Positions 1 to 10,393 of a DNA stretch of 64,000 bases are shown here, piece by piece. Source of the DNA: Paracoccus laeviglucosivorans. Lineage in GTDB: Bacteria > Pseudomonadota > Alphaproteobacteria > Rhodobacterales > Rhodobacteraceae. Numbering within the stretch: the first letter of the stretch is position 1; the number at the start of each line of letters is the position of its first letter. The stretch covers positions 38,302 to 102,301 of the forward strand of contig NZ_FXTK01000015.1 of assembly GCF_900182695.1 (NCBI RefSeq). The letters are read 5' to 3'. The position numbers and the translations under genes were made by a program. The notes below the pieces were generated by a model, which did no database searches, had not been told where the DNA came from, and worked only from the letters and a program-made list of their open reading frames with translations.

Positions 1-822
1 GCTGTCGGGCGCGCGGCCATAGCGGGCCATGCGGGTTTTCACGTCCTGATAGAATGCAAACGCATCGTCGAAATTCTGATGCGCGGCAAAGATCACCTCG
101 GCCGAGCGTGCCGCGATCTCGCGCCCCGCATCTGACGCACCCGCCTGCACGATCACCGGATGCCCCTGCGCGGATGGCGGCACGCCCAAGGGGCCGCGCA
201 CGTCGAAATGCGCGCCGCGATGTTTCAGGGGATGCAGGCGGTCGGGGTTGAACAGCCGCCCGCCCGCCTTGTCGATGGGGAATGCGTCATCGCCCTGCCA
301 GCTGTGCCAAAGACCGCGCACCACAGCTTCGAACTCCTCGGCGCGGGCATAGCGTTCGGCATGGTGCGGATGTTCGGCCAGCGAATAATTCGGCCCGTCT
401 TCGGCGTTCGAGGTGGTGACAAGGTTCCAGCCCGCACGCCCGTTGCTCAGCAGGTCCAGCGAAGCGAAGCGCCGCGCCAGATTGAACGGCTCGTTATAGG
501 TGGTCGAGGCGGTGCCCACCAAGCCAATGCGATCCGTCGCGGCGCTGAGTGCCGATAGCAGCGTCAGCGGCTCCAGCCGCACGGCGCGTTCGTCCCCGCC
601 GATCGCGGAATGGCCGAATTCGCGGATCGAGGCGCTGTCGGCAAAAAAGATCATGTCAAACTTGGCGGCTTCCGCGATCTGCGCGATCTGGCGAAAATGC
701 CGGAACGAGGTCGCGGCACCATGCGGCGCGTCCGGCAGGCGCCATGCCGCGATATGATGACCCGCCCCCATCAGGAACAGGCCCAAGGACATCTGGCTGG
801 CACTGGAAACGATGCGGGTCAT
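1..822 (-). CDS. NtaA/DmoA/DszA-type FMN-dependent monooxygenase (3' end outside window)
   Basis: A luciferase-like (LLM) flavin monooxygenase that uses FMNH2 from a separate reductase; relatives act on nitrilotriacetate, dimethyl sulfide or dibenzothiophene sulfone. The visible 274 residues begin with the family signature around residue 21 (GHHIAAWRLP). They continue with a TIM-barrel pattern including FDMIFFAD and GLVGTASTTYNEPFNLAR. The C-terminus is cut by the left window edge. I start at the ATG at 822, because an AAGGG lies 9 nt upstream; the ATG at 831 directly abuts that AAGGG and is less likely. It lies about 160 bp downstream of a peptide-class binding protein on the same strand. 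Substrate is unknown; organosulfur is inferred from the DszB- and DszC-like neighbours. Confidence 0.9.
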   Translation of the reverse strand, partial: MTRIVSSASQMSLGLFLMGAGHHIAAWRLPDAPHGAATSFRHFRQIAQIAEAAKFDMIFFADSASIREFGHSAIGGDERAVRLEPLTLLSALSAATDRIGLVGTASTTYNEPFNLARRFASLDLLSNGRAGWNLVTTSNAEDGPNYSLAEHPHHAERYARAEEFEAVVRGLWHSWQGDDAFPIDKAGGRLFNPDRLHPLKHRGAHFDVRGPLGVPPSAQGHPVIVQAGASDAGREIAARSAEVIFAAHQNFDDAFAFYQDVKTRMARYGRAPDS

Positions 823-982
823 CCTGGGCATCCCTTAATAATATATACCAATTCTATGGATGATTTTGGCGACGTCGAGGGATGCGGCTTTGCGTTTTTG
901 ACCCAGGAACAGCGCCAAAGCATTCCCCAGAGGCGCCGCCATAGAATGCCGGAAGCACCGGTGGGGGATTGCGGCGATATGG

Positions 983-2575
983 TCAAGCCTTGGCGATCCA
1001 TGTCCGGGCCGCGTTCCCTCCCAGACCCGCGGCGCCGGGCGCATATTCATGCACGCGCAGGCTGCTGACGACGGGCTGAACGGGGACGGCCAGATTGATG
1101 ACCGGCAGGTCTTGCGCGATGATCTTCTGGAAGTCCTTGAAAAGCTGCGCCCGCTTTTCCACGTCCGGCTCGATCGCGGCGGCTTCCAGCAGGCGGTCCA
1201 CCTCGGGGTTCGCGTAATGGCTGGCGTTTGAAAACGGCAGGCCCAGCTTGAAGTTCTTGCTCCAATATACCCGCTGGACGCCGACGGTCGGATCGAAGGT
1301 CGTGGACAGCGATTCCACCGACAGATCCCATGCGCGGTCCGTGTAGATCGTCTTGACATAGGTGGCGAAATCGAAGCGCTGGATTTCCGCGGCGATGCCG
1401 ACGGCGATCAGGGATTGCGCGATGAAATCGGAATAGGTCGGGGCGTTGAACGGGTTCGTAGTCACCCGCAGCTTGAACCGCGTGCCGTCGCCCTGACGCG
1501 GAAAGCCCGCCTCATCCAGCAGCTTTTCGGCCAGCGCGGTGTCGAACTTCGCAAACCCGATGTCAGGGTCGTGGAATGCCTTAAAGCTGGGCGGGATCGG
1601 CGTCGGCGAGGGGATGGCATAGCCGTGTAGCACGACATTGATCAGCGCCTGCACGTCGATGGCATGGGCAATCGCCTGACGCACCTTCAGGTTTTGCAGC
1701 TGGGATGTGTCAAGGTTCAGCACAAGCTGGTTCAGCAGGCCAGCATAGACATAGACGCGATCGTCAACGCGCAGATTCTGCACGGCACGAAAGCGTTCCA
1801 CATCCGCCAGCGCGACCGGGTTTTCGCCGATATCCACCTCTCCGGTTTCCAGCGCGGCGGCGCGGGCACCCGCATCGCCGATCAGACGAATGATGACCTG
1901 ATCCAGATGCGGCTGGCCCTTGGCCCAGTAATCCGCGTTGCGTTCCAGCCGGATATGGCTGCCGGGCACCCATTCCTTCAGGACAAAGGGGCCGCTGCCG
2001 AGCAACTGCTCGCGCGTTGGGTTCTGCGCGGGGTCCAGCGCCTCATAGATATGTTTCGGCACGATGGGCGATTCCGATGCGGCCAATGCCGACAGAAGCG
2101 CTGGCGCAGGCTTGTCCAGCCTGATGCGGACGACATGCGGATCGGCGCTGTCCACACCAGCGACATGCGCGAAAGTGATGCGGCCACGCGGATGCGCGTC
2201 TTTCAGACGCAGAATCGAAAAGGCCACATCAGCCGAGGTCAACGGCTGACCGTCATGAAATTTCGCGCCGTGCTCCAGTTGGAACACATATTCCAGCCCA
2301 TCGGGCGAAACGCTCCATTCCCGCGCCAGACTGGGGCGCGGCGTCAGGTCGTAATCATATGTCAGCAGCCCGTCGAACAGCTTGGAGCCGACGAATTGCG
2401 CACCGCCCGCGCTGGTATTGATGGCGACCAGCTGCGACGGCTCGGGGAAATAGGCGATCTTCAACGTGCCGCCGCTGACAGGCTGGGTCGTCGCGGCATA
2501 GCCTCCACCGGGAAGTGCGACAAAGGCACCGGCAGCAAGGATGATCTGGTGAAACTGGCGTCGGGTCACGGTCAT
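983..2575 (-). CDS. ABC transporter substrate-binding protein, peptide/nickel class (SBP family 5), Tat-type signal
   Basis: A 530-residue periplasmic binding protein of the DppA/OppA family. The N-terminus carries a twin-arginine-like signal (TRRQFHQII, then a hydrophobic stretch ending near GGGYA), so export folded by Tat is likely. Family hallmarks include a DGLxYxFxL block, KFHDGQPLTSADVAFS and a C-terminal YWSKNFKLGLPFSN segment. The last segment is almost repeated in the second binding protein at 8506-10113, so the two are paralogues. It is divergent from the permease/ATPase operon starting at 3054, which it probably serves, and precedes the monooxygenase at the left edge. The ligand cannot be read from sequence. 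Confidence 0.92.
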   Translation of the reverse strand: MTVTRRQFHQIILAAGAFVALPGGGYAATTQPVSGGTLKIAYFPEPSQLVAINTSAGGAQFVGSKLFDGLLTYDYDLTPRPSLAREWSVSPDGLEYVFQLEHGAKFHDGQPLTSADVAFSILRLKDAHPRGRITFAHVAGVDSADPHVVRIRLDKPAPALLSALAASESPIVPKHIYEALDPAQNPTREQLLGSGPFVLKEWVPGSHIRLERNADYWAKGQPHLDQVIIRLIGDAGARAAALETGEVDIGENPVALADVERFRAVQNLRVDDRVYVYAGLLNQLVLNLDTSQLQNLKVRQAIAHAIDVQALINVVLHGYAIPSPTPIPPSFKAFHDPDIGFAKFDTALAEKLLDEAGFPRQGDGTRFKLRVTTNPFNAPTYSDFIAQSLIAVGIAAEIQRFDFATYVKTIYTDRAWDLSVESLSTTFDPTVGVQRVYWSKNFKLGLPFSNASHYANPEVDRLLEAAAIEPDVEKRAQLFKDFQKIIAQDLPVINLAVPVQPVVSSLRVHEYAPGAAGLGGNAARTWIAKA

Positions 2576-3053
2576 GGATTTTCTCTGCGGATATAATAGG
2601 AGGTGCAGGCGCGTCGCGGACCGGATGCGGTCGGGACACTTGGCGCGGAAATGATCCGCCGTCCTGCAAGGGTCAGATTATCGACGATCTGAAAGATGGT
2701 CTTTGTCTTGTTTCCAAGGCCGAAAGCATGGCACTTCCGGCCAAGGGCTTGCAGTTGGATGGGCTTGTCTGTCTGGCCTGTTTACCGGCCTTGCACCCCA
2801 TTCCAGCGGCGAATCTCCGGCGTGTCTGCGTGTTGATTTTACGCAGGGAATGGTGACCCAAACTTTGCCCGGCCTGCACAAGTCTGACCTATGACGCGGG
2901 GGCATTTCAGATCAGAACCTTCGTTCGGCTGGCTTTCTGGCGGATGCCCGGCAACGCCCTGCCCAAAGCCAAATTGATCGTCCATTATTACTGTGTATGT
3001 TTTTTGGAAGCCGGATCATCGGCACAGCCGCAGAAACGCATTCGAGGCCACCT
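2576..3053. other. Divergent intergenic region (478 bp)
   Basis: This gap separates the leftward binding-protein gene from the rightward permease operon and should hold both promoters. I see no convincing reading frame, tRNA or riboswitch-like fold. The permease ribosome site GAGG lies at 3044-3047, 6 nt before the chosen ATG at 3054. No operator palindrome stood out. Confidence 0.5.
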
Positions 3054-4040
3054 ATGGCGCACAGCAAATCCGTCCCGCGCCAGATATGGCGCATCGTCAT
3101 TCACGCCATTCCCACCGTTCTGGGCATCGTGGTGCTGAACTTTCTGCTGCTGAAGTTGGCCCCCGGCGATGCGGCAGACGTCATCGCCGCCGAGGCGGGG
3201 TCTGCCACCGAAGAAACCATGGCCGCCCTGCGCCGCAGCATGGGGCTGGACCTGTCGGTGCTGGAGCAGCTGAAAACCTACCTGCTGAACCTGGTGCAGC
3301 TGGATCTGGGCCATTCACCGCGCTACGCCATGCCGGTTCTTGACCTGATCATGCAGCGCCTGCCCGGCACGTTGCTGCTGATGGGCACGGCCCTTGGGGT
3401 GGCGATCCTGCTGGGCATCGCACTTGGCGCGATCATGTCCAGCTTTGCCGGCCGCATCCCCGACCGCGTGCTGTCCATCCTGTCGCTGCTATTCTATTCC
3501 ATCCCCGGCTTCTGGATCGGACTGATGCTGATCTTGCTATTTTCGGTCAAGCTGGGCTGGCTGCCTTCGGGCGGGTCGGGGACCATCGGCAGCAGCCTGA
3601 CGGGTTGGGACGCGCTGATCGACAAGGCGCGCTACATGATCCTGCCTGCGCTGTCATTGGCGCTGTTCTATGTCGCGATCTATGCCCGCCTGACCCGCGC
3701 CGCGATGCTGGAGATCCGCAATCAGGATTACGTCCGCACCGCCCGCGCCAAGGGGCTGTCGCCCCTGCGCATCACGCTGTCGCATATCCTGCGCAATGCG
3801 CTGATCCCGGTCACCACCATGGCCGGGATGCATTTCGGGAACATGCTGGGCGGCGCCGTGGTGGTCGAGACCGTCTTTAGCTGGCCCGGACTTGGCCGAC
3901 TGGCTTTTGAGGCGGTGATGGCCCGAGATTTCAACGTATTGCTGGGAATCCTGCTGCTGTCATCGCTGGTCGTGATCGTTGTGAACGGGCTGATCGACCT
4001 GCTGCAAGCCCGCCTTGACCCTCGGATAGGAGCGAAGTGA
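3054..4040 (+). CDS. ABC transporter permease, DppB/OppB type
   Basis: Inner-membrane permease, 328 residues, with the N-terminal membrane anchor and the binding-protein-dependent transport fold of the Dpp/Opp class. The EAA-type cytoplasmic loop is visible as DYVRTARAKGLSPLRI. The stretch APGDAADVIAAEAG near residue 40 is the extracytoplasmic loop typical of DppB. I chose the ATG at 3054, giving MAHSKSVPRQ, because GAGG lies 6 nt upstream; an in-frame ATG at 2997 lacks a ribosome site. It is the first gene of a four-gene operon with overlapping ends and probably pairs with the binding proteins at 983-2575 and 8506-10113. Confidence 0.95.
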   Translation: MAHSKSVPRQIWRIVIHAIPTVLGIVVLNFLLLKLAPGDAADVIAAEAGSATEETMAALRRSMGLDLSVLEQLKTYLLNLVQLDLGHSPRYAMPVLDLIMQRLPGTLLLMGTALGVAILLGIALGAIMSSFAGRIPDRVLSILSLLFYSIPGFWIGLMLILLFSVKLGWLPSGGSGTIGSSLTGWDALIDKARYMILPALSLALFYVAIYARLTRAAMLEIRNQDYVRTARAKGLSPLRITLSHILRNALIPVTTMAGMHFGNMLGGAVVVETVFSWPGLGRLAFEAVMARDFNVLLGILLLSSLVVIVVNGLIDLLQARLDPRIGAK

Positions 4041-5022
4041 TGCCCAGTGACAGCACGCTGCACAAGGCGCTGGCCAAGCCCGCCGTGCGCACGCAAACGG
4101 CGCAGCCCACCCCCCGCCCGGAATGGCGCCATATCCACGCCCCCGACGCCCGCAGCGCGACCACCGCGCATCTGCCACGGCGGCAGGGTTTCCGTGAACT
4201 GAAACTGTTCCTGCGCAATCCGAATGCGATCTTCGGCATGGTCGTCCTGCTGACCATGGCGCTTTGCGCCCTGACCGCGCCGCTGATCTTTCCGCGCGAT
4301 CCGCTGGCCATGGTCAGCCGCCCGTTCCTTTGGCCCGGACAAGATCCGGCCTTCCCGCTGGGCACGGATTCCATGGGCCGCGACGTGCTGGCGGGGCTGG
4401 TGCATGGCGCGCGGATTTCGCTGTACGTCGGGCTGGCTGCGACCGCGCTGGGGCTGGGCGTCGGCATCATCGTCGGCGCGCTGGCCGGCTACTTCGGCGG
4501 ACTGACCGACCGCATCCTGTCCCGCCTGATCGAGATTTTCCAGACCCTGCCCAGCTTTGTTCTGGTCGTGGTGCTGGTGGCGATCATCGGGCCAAATGCC
4601 ACGACCATCACCGTATCCATCGCCATCGTAACATGGCCCACCGTCGCCCGCCTGACGCGGGCCGAGTTCCGCAGCCTGCGCGAAAACGACTTCGTCATCG
4701 CCGCCCGCAGCCTTGGCTTCGGCCATGCCCATATCATCTTCCGCGAGATACTGCCCAACGCCCTGCCCCCGATCATCGTCACCAGTTCCGTCATGGTCGC
4801 AGGCGCGATCCTGATGGAATCGGCGCTGTCCTTCATGGGCTTGGGCGATCCCAACGTGGTGTCCTGGGGGTCGATGATCGGCGGCGGGCGCGAGATGATC
4901 CGCACCGCCTGGTATCTGACCGCCCTGCCCGGCCTTGCCATTGTCGTCACCGTTCTGGCGCTGAACCTGATCGGCGACGGGCTGAACGATGCCCTGAATC
5001 CGCGCTTTTCCGAGGATCGCCT

Positions 5023-5026
<4 letters not shown>
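4040..5026 (+). CDS. ABC transporter permease, DppC/OppC type
   Basis: Second inner-membrane permease of the transporter, 328 residues. It has an extended cytoplasmic N-terminus of about 50 residues and then the DppC pattern LGTDSMGRDVLAGLVHGARI. The EAA loop reads NDFVIAARSLGFGHAHIIF, and GLGDPNVVSWGSMIGGG lies near the C-terminus. The start ATG at 4040 overlaps the stop of the preceding gene (TGATG), and AGGAG at 4028-4032 sits 7 nt upstream. It forms the heterodimeric membrane pore with the DppB-type partner, and translational coupling is likely. The substrate is unknown. Confidence 0.95.
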
Positions 5027-6010
<984 letters not shown>

Positions 6011-6030
<20 letters not shown>

Positions 6031-6958
6031 AAACGTCGCCACCGCCTATGACACCCCGCAAGGCCGCTTCCGCGCGCTAGAGGGCGTCAGCTTTTCCGTC
6101 GCAAAAGGCGAAACCGTGGGGCTGGTCGGTGAATCCGGTTGCGGTAAATCCACGCTGGGCAAGACGCTGATGCGGCTCGTTCCCTCGGACGAAGGCAGCA
6201 TCAGACTGGACGGGGCCGAGATCAGCCAGGCGCAGGGCCGCGCGCTGATGCCGGTGCGGCGCAAGTTGCAGATGATCTTTCAGGATCCCTTCGCCTCGCT
6301 GAACCCGCGCCACCGCATCCGCCGCATCCTGACCGGCCCCCTGAAGATCCACGGCGTCGCCAGCCGCGCCGAGCGCAACCGCATCGCCGAGGAGATCGTG
6401 CAGCGTGTCGGCCTGCCCGGTGATGCGCTGGACCGCTATCCGCATGAATTCAGCGGAGGCCAGCGCCAGCGTATCGGTATCGCCCGCGCCCTGATCCTGC
6501 GCCCGCAGATGATCGTCTGTGATGAGCCGGTCTCGGCGCTGGATCTGTCGATTCAGGCGCAGATCATCAATCTGCTGGCGCAACTAAAGGCCGAATACGG
6601 GCTGTCTTACCTGTTCATCAGCCATGATCTGTCGGTGGTGCGCTATTTCACCGACCGCGTGCTGGTGATGTATCTGGGCCGCATCGTTGAAAGCGGCCCG
6701 ACGCGTGATGTATGGAACAACCCCCGCCACCCCTATACCCGCGCGCTAATCGACGCCTTGCCCGAAGCGGATCGCCCGCGCGAGGCAGCGCCCTTGGCGG
6801 GCGATCTGCCGGGCGTCCAGAACCTGCCCGGCGGCTGCCGTTTCCACCCGCGCTGCCCCTATGCGACGGACCTTTGCTGTCGGTCGGAACCCCTGATCGA
6901 CGCGAAAGGCGGCACCCACGGCTTTGCATGCCACAATCCCCTTCCGCTGAAGGCCTGA
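6011..6958 (+). CDS. ABC transporter ATP-binding protein, DppF/OppF type
   Basis: Second ATPase of the importer, 315 residues. Walker A is GESGCGKS at residues 40-47, the signature is FSGGQRQR, and Walker B reads MIVCDEPVSALD. The C-terminal extension holds the cysteine cluster CRFHPRCPYATDLCC. The start is supported by a GAGGAA ribosome site inside the end of the upstream gene. It closes the four-gene transport operon. The Rrf2-type regulator begins 73 bp downstream on the same strand and may be co-transcribed. Confidence 0.95.
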
Positions 6959-7031
6959 ACCCGGATGCCCGCTTTCGCAATGTCCACCGGCATGGTAGAG
7001 CATCCGGCATTCTGCGTTATTCGGGCGATCC

Positions 7032-7493
7032 ATGCTGACGATGAAGGGAAAATACGGAATCAAGGCGCTGATCCATCTGGCACGCCTTGAACCCGGTCAG
7101 GTTCAGCAATCGACGGCCATCGCCGCCGCCAATGGCATCCCCAAGAAATTTCTGGACACGATCCTTGCTGATCTGCGACAGGCCGGGCTGATCGACACAC
7201 GCAAGGGGCGCTCGGGCGGTTATCAGCTGGCACGGCCCGCCGACACGATCAGCGTGGCGCAGATCCTGCGTGTCATCGACGGCCCCATCGCGCCGATTTC
7301 ATGCGTCAGCAAAACGGCTTACCGCAAATGCCATGATTGCCCGACGCAGGATGCCTGCAAAATCCGGCTGCTGATGCTGGATGTGCGCGATGCGATGCTG
7401 GCCATTCTGGAGCATCGCACGCTTCGCGATCTTTGCGCCTCGGTCGTGCTGACCCGTCAGGTGACGGGCGAAGATCAGGCCGCCAAAGCCTGA
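7032..7493 (+). CDS. Rrf2 family transcriptional regulator with a cysteine cluster
   Basis: Winged-helix repressor of 153 residues. The N-terminal DNA-binding domain includes KYGIKALIHLARLE and GLIDTRKGRSGGYQLARP, both typical of Rrf2 (IscR, CymR, RirA, NsrR). Cysteines at residues 91, 100, 103 and 109 lie in the position where Fe-S-binding members hold their cluster, so metal, redox or sulfur sensing is plausible but not shown. Its last 19 bases overlap the 3' end of the convergent DszB-like gene. A weak ribosome site leaves open a start at the ATG at residue 4. Placement between transporter and desulfinase genes makes it the best local candidate regulator. Confidence 0.9.
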   Translation: MLTMKGKYGIKALIHLARLEPGQVQQSTAIAAANGIPKKFLDTILADLRQAGLIDTRKGRSGGYQLARPADTISVAQILRVIDGPIAPISCVSKTAYRKCHDCPTQDACKIRLLMLDVRDAMLAILEHRTLRDLCASVVLTRQVTGEDQAAKA

Positions 7494-8494
7494 TCCCAAC
7501 CCCGGCGATCGGCCCATTCCGAAATGCTGAAATCTGCTGCAAGAAATCCATGTAATAGCAGGAAATTCTTGTAACTTTCGACCGCAGCCAAGGCATCTTC
7601 GTCCAAAGAAAGGCCAAAGCTGCTTGCAAAGCGCGGGCCATGGGCCACGGCAATCTGCTCCTCGCTGACGCCGGTTTCGCGAGCGGCAAAACGGGCGGTG
7701 TCTTCGGGGTGGTGCGCCGCCCAATCGCCCGCCTGCCGGATCGTGCCGATCAGCGTGGCGACCAGATCGGGGCGTTCGTCCAGCAGCGTCGCATCGACCG
7801 TCAGCAGACGCGGCGTGCCGGAATTGATGCGGATCGCGGGATCGTCGTGAAAGCCAAAGGACACCACCTCATGCGCGGCGATCAGGTTGGCTGCAGCGAT
7901 GCCCGCCGCGCCCTTGATATAAATCGCATCGACCTGACCGCGAAACAGTGCCGCAATCTCGGGGCCATAAGGGATGCGGCGGGCAAGACCAAAGCGGTCC
8001 GCCTCATGGCTGTCCAGCACGCTTTCGGTGAAGTCGATGTCGACCAGTTGCACCTCGCTCTGCGCAAGTCCGGCAATGGTCAGCGCGGCGTCGAACGCCT
8101 TCAACGCGCTGGCCCGCCAGAAATCGACGACGAAAATCTCGCCCTCGGGCTGTTTCGGCACCCCCAACCGACGGCCTGCCAGATCGGCGGCCTTGCGGAT
8201 GCCGCTGTCCGGCAGGGCGATGATCGCCTGATATTCATCGGTCCAGCTGACTCCGATCAGCCGCGTGTCCCGGCCTTCCGACCGGGCGCGGATCGGGGGC
8301 ACGTTACCGCCCAGCCGGAACGACCATTTCAGGGTGTGGTTGAAATGGCTTTGCCGGATATTGCGGTCCTTGCTGTCGATGACCGAGGCAAGTTCGACCC
8401 CTTTTTCCGCAAAAGCCCGATCCAGCAGACCCAGCTGCGCGGCCAGTCCAACCGGCGTCGGAACGGGGCATCGCGTATACCAAAGCGTGTCCAT
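7475..8494 (-). CDS. DszB-like aryl/alkyl-sulfinate desulfinase (fold of ABC binding proteins)
   Basis: This 339-residue protein would usually be labelled a nitrate/sulfonate ABC binding protein. It has no signal peptide and compares along its length with DszB (2'-hydroxybiphenyl-2-sulfinate desulfinase), as recalled. The N-terminus reads YTRCPVP, where DszB has its catalytic cysteine in NCPVP (Cys27). His50 and Arg60 lie exactly 10 residues apart, before LGGNVPP, as do DszB His60 and Arg70. Further shared blocks are AADLAGRRLGVP, the WRASAL region, GQVDAIY and a C-terminal EDALAAVESYKNFLL region. A cytoplasmic C-S cleaving enzyme releasing sulfite is therefore likely; substrate unknown. AGGAGG overlaps the stop of the upstream binding-protein gene, 11 bp away, so the two are coupled. 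Confidence 0.82.
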   Translation of the reverse strand: MDTLWYTRCPVPTPVGLAAQLGLLDRAFAEKGVELASVIDSKDRNIRQSHFNHTLKWSFRLGGNVPPIRARSEGRDTRLIGVSWTDEYQAIIALPDSGIRKAADLAGRRLGVPKQPEGEIFVVDFWRASALKAFDAALTIAGLAQSEVQLVDIDFTESVLDSHEADRFGLARRIPYGPEIAALFRGQVDAIYIKGAAGIAAANLIAAHEVVSFGFHDDPAIRINSGTPRLLTVDATLLDERPDLVATLIGTIRQAGDWAAHHPEDTARFAARETGVSEEQIAVAHGPRFASSFGLSLDEDALAAVESYKNFLLLHGFLAADFSISEWADRRGWDQALAA

Positions 8495-8505
8495 GGAACC
8501 CTCCT

Positions 8506-10113
8506 TTATGCGACGAAATGCAGATCGGCGGCATTGCCGAACAGGCCGGTGCCATCGGGCGTGTGACCCGCCAGCTTGCGGCTGAAAACGGTGTGTTCGG
8601 GGCTGGTGACGGTATAGATCGAGGGCACATCTTCATGCAGGATTTCCTGCACGCGGCGCCATTCCTGCCGCCGCGCCTCATGGTCGTTCTGCACGGCAGA
8701 TGCCTCCAGCAGTTTGTCCACTTCGGGGTTCTGGTAATGTGCGCCGTTGCTGAAAGGCACGCCCGGCTTGAAATTCTTGGACCAGTAAAGTCGTTGCACG
8801 CCCACCTGCGGATCGAACAGGTTCGACATGCCGTTATACAGGAAATCCCAGTCCCGGTCGGTATAGACGCGCTTGGTATAGGTCGCGAAATCCTGCGCAC
8901 GGATCTGTGCATCCACGCCGATCTGCTGCAGCGCCTGCCGAATATATTCCGCACCGCGCCGCGTGCCCTCGCTGCCCGGCACATAGTCCAGCGCCACGCT
9001 GAAGCGGATGCCGCCATCTGCGCGCGCATGGCCTGCCTCATCCAGCAGAGCCTCGGCCTTGTCGGCGCTGATTTCGTGCAAGGGCAGGTCGGCAAAGTGA
9101 TAGTCCTTCAGCGCCGGATGGATCGGACCGTTCAGCACCGCGCCATAGCCATAATTCGTGACGTTCAGCAGCACATGCGGGTCGATCACATGGGCGAACG
9201 CCTTGCGCACGCGGCGGTCCTGAAAGATCGGGCGGTCCAGGTTGAATTCGACCCGGCGCACGCCATTGGCATATTGATAGCCATTCCATTCCAGCCCCAG
9301 TTCCGGGTTTTGCTCGATCCGCGCCAGATCGGCCAGCGGGATTGGCTCTCCGGGGGCGACGTGGACCTCGCCCGATTCAATCGCGGCGGTGCGGGCGGCG
9401 GCATCGGGCAGGAAGCGGATCACCAGCTGGTCGATGGCGGGCTTGGGTGCGTCCCAGTAATCCGGGTTGCGATCATAGACGATATGGCTGCCGCGCACCC
9501 ATTCGCGGAACAGATAGGGGCCGGTGCCGATGGGCGCGTTCTGCGCCGGATTTTCCAGCGGATTGCCGGTCGCATAGACATGGGCCGCGACGATCGGCGT
9601 CTCGGCTGCCGCCAGCGCGCGGATCAGATAGGGTGCGGGGGCGCGCAGGATCAGGCTGACGTGGTGATCATCGGACGTCTCGATCCGGTCCAGATTGGCG
9701 AAGGTGTTGCGCCCGCGCGGATGCACCTCGCGGATGGTATTGATCGAAAACGCCACGTCCTTGGCCGTGAAGGGCTGGCCGTCATGCCATTTGACGCCCT
9801 GCCGCAGCGTGAAGTCATAGCGCAGACCGTCATCGCTGATCGTCCATTCCGTTGCGAGCTGCGGCTTTGGGTTCAGGTCGAAATCATAGGTCAGAAGCCC
9901 TTCATTCGTCTTGGCCGAGACAAAGACCGTGTAATAGGCCGTGTGCCCCAGCGCCGAAATCACCGGCGGCTCGGCGCTTAACGCGATGACGGCTGTGCCG
10001 CCGGATTGGGCCTTTTGGGCCAGAACTTTTCCAGCGGGCAAAGCAAGACCGGCAGCCAAGGCCGCAGTCCCCATCAGCACGCCGCGACGAGAGATTTTAT
10101 CATTATGTTCCAT
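8506..10113 (-). CDS. ABC transporter substrate-binding protein, peptide/nickel class (SBP family 5), Tat-type signal
   Basis: Periplasmic binding protein of 535 residues. The signal is twin-arginine-like (SRRGVLMG followed by a hydrophobic run to KVLAQ). Family blocks include KWHDGQPFTAKDVAFSIN and a C-terminal YWSKNFKPGVPFSN segment. It is clearly paralogous to the protein at 983-2575, sharing PRGR, GSHI and the NPEVDKLLEA region. It lies directly upstream of the DszB-like gene on one transcript and has no permease of its own nearby. It probably feeds the single Dpp-type transporter at 3.0-7.0 kb, giving two binding proteins for one importer. Ligand unknown; a sulfur compound is inferred only from context. 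Confidence 0.92.
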   Translation of the reverse strand: MEHNDKISRRGVLMGTAALAAGLALPAGKVLAQKAQSGGTAVIALSAEPPVISALGHTAYYTVFVSAKTNEGLLTYDFDLNPKPQLATEWTISDDGLRYDFTLRQGVKWHDGQPFTAKDVAFSINTIREVHPRGRNTFANLDRIETSDDHHVSLILRAPAPYLIRALAAAETPIVAAHVYATGNPLENPAQNAPIGTGPYLFREWVRGSHIVYDRNPDYWDAPKPAIDQLVIRFLPDAAARTAAIESGEVHVAPGEPIPLADLARIEQNPELGLEWNGYQYANGVRRVEFNLDRPIFQDRRVRKAFAHVIDPHVLLNVTNYGYGAVLNGPIHPALKDYHFADLPLHEISADKAEALLDEAGHARADGGIRFSVALDYVPGSEGTRRGAEYIRQALQQIGVDAQIRAQDFATYTKRVYTDRDWDFLYNGMSNLFDPQVGVQRLYWSKNFKPGVPFSNGAHYQNPEVDKLLEASAVQNDHEARRQEWRRVQEILHEDVPSIYTVTSPEHTVFSRKLAGHTPDGTGLFGNAADLHFVA

Positions 10114-10393
10114 GATCTTACCGCCGATATTTCAGATTTCGATGCAGCATCAGGAACGGCATCGCCTGCCCGCATTTATTGACAATATACACAAAGTTAG
10201 TCAACAAATAGCCGCGCCCAAACGGGTGTTCTGGCAGCCTTTGGACAAGAAAGCCGGAAACATTCTATCCGGGTCATCGCGAAGGAAACGAAGTGGTGGC
10301 CGACCTCCCCTCTCGCAGCAGATTCGCTTTCAGGGAATCGCCACGGGAATACGAAGCAAGGCCCGAGGACAGGGCCAAGGACAGGAGACCATC

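Noticed and set aside
7475..8494. Annotation as an ABC transporter binding protein
   Set aside because: No signal peptide and no permease partner of its class; the DszB Cys/His/Arg pattern fits better.
8518..9981. 487-codon open frame on the plus strand
   Set aside because: Antisense shadow of the second binding protein; no family features.
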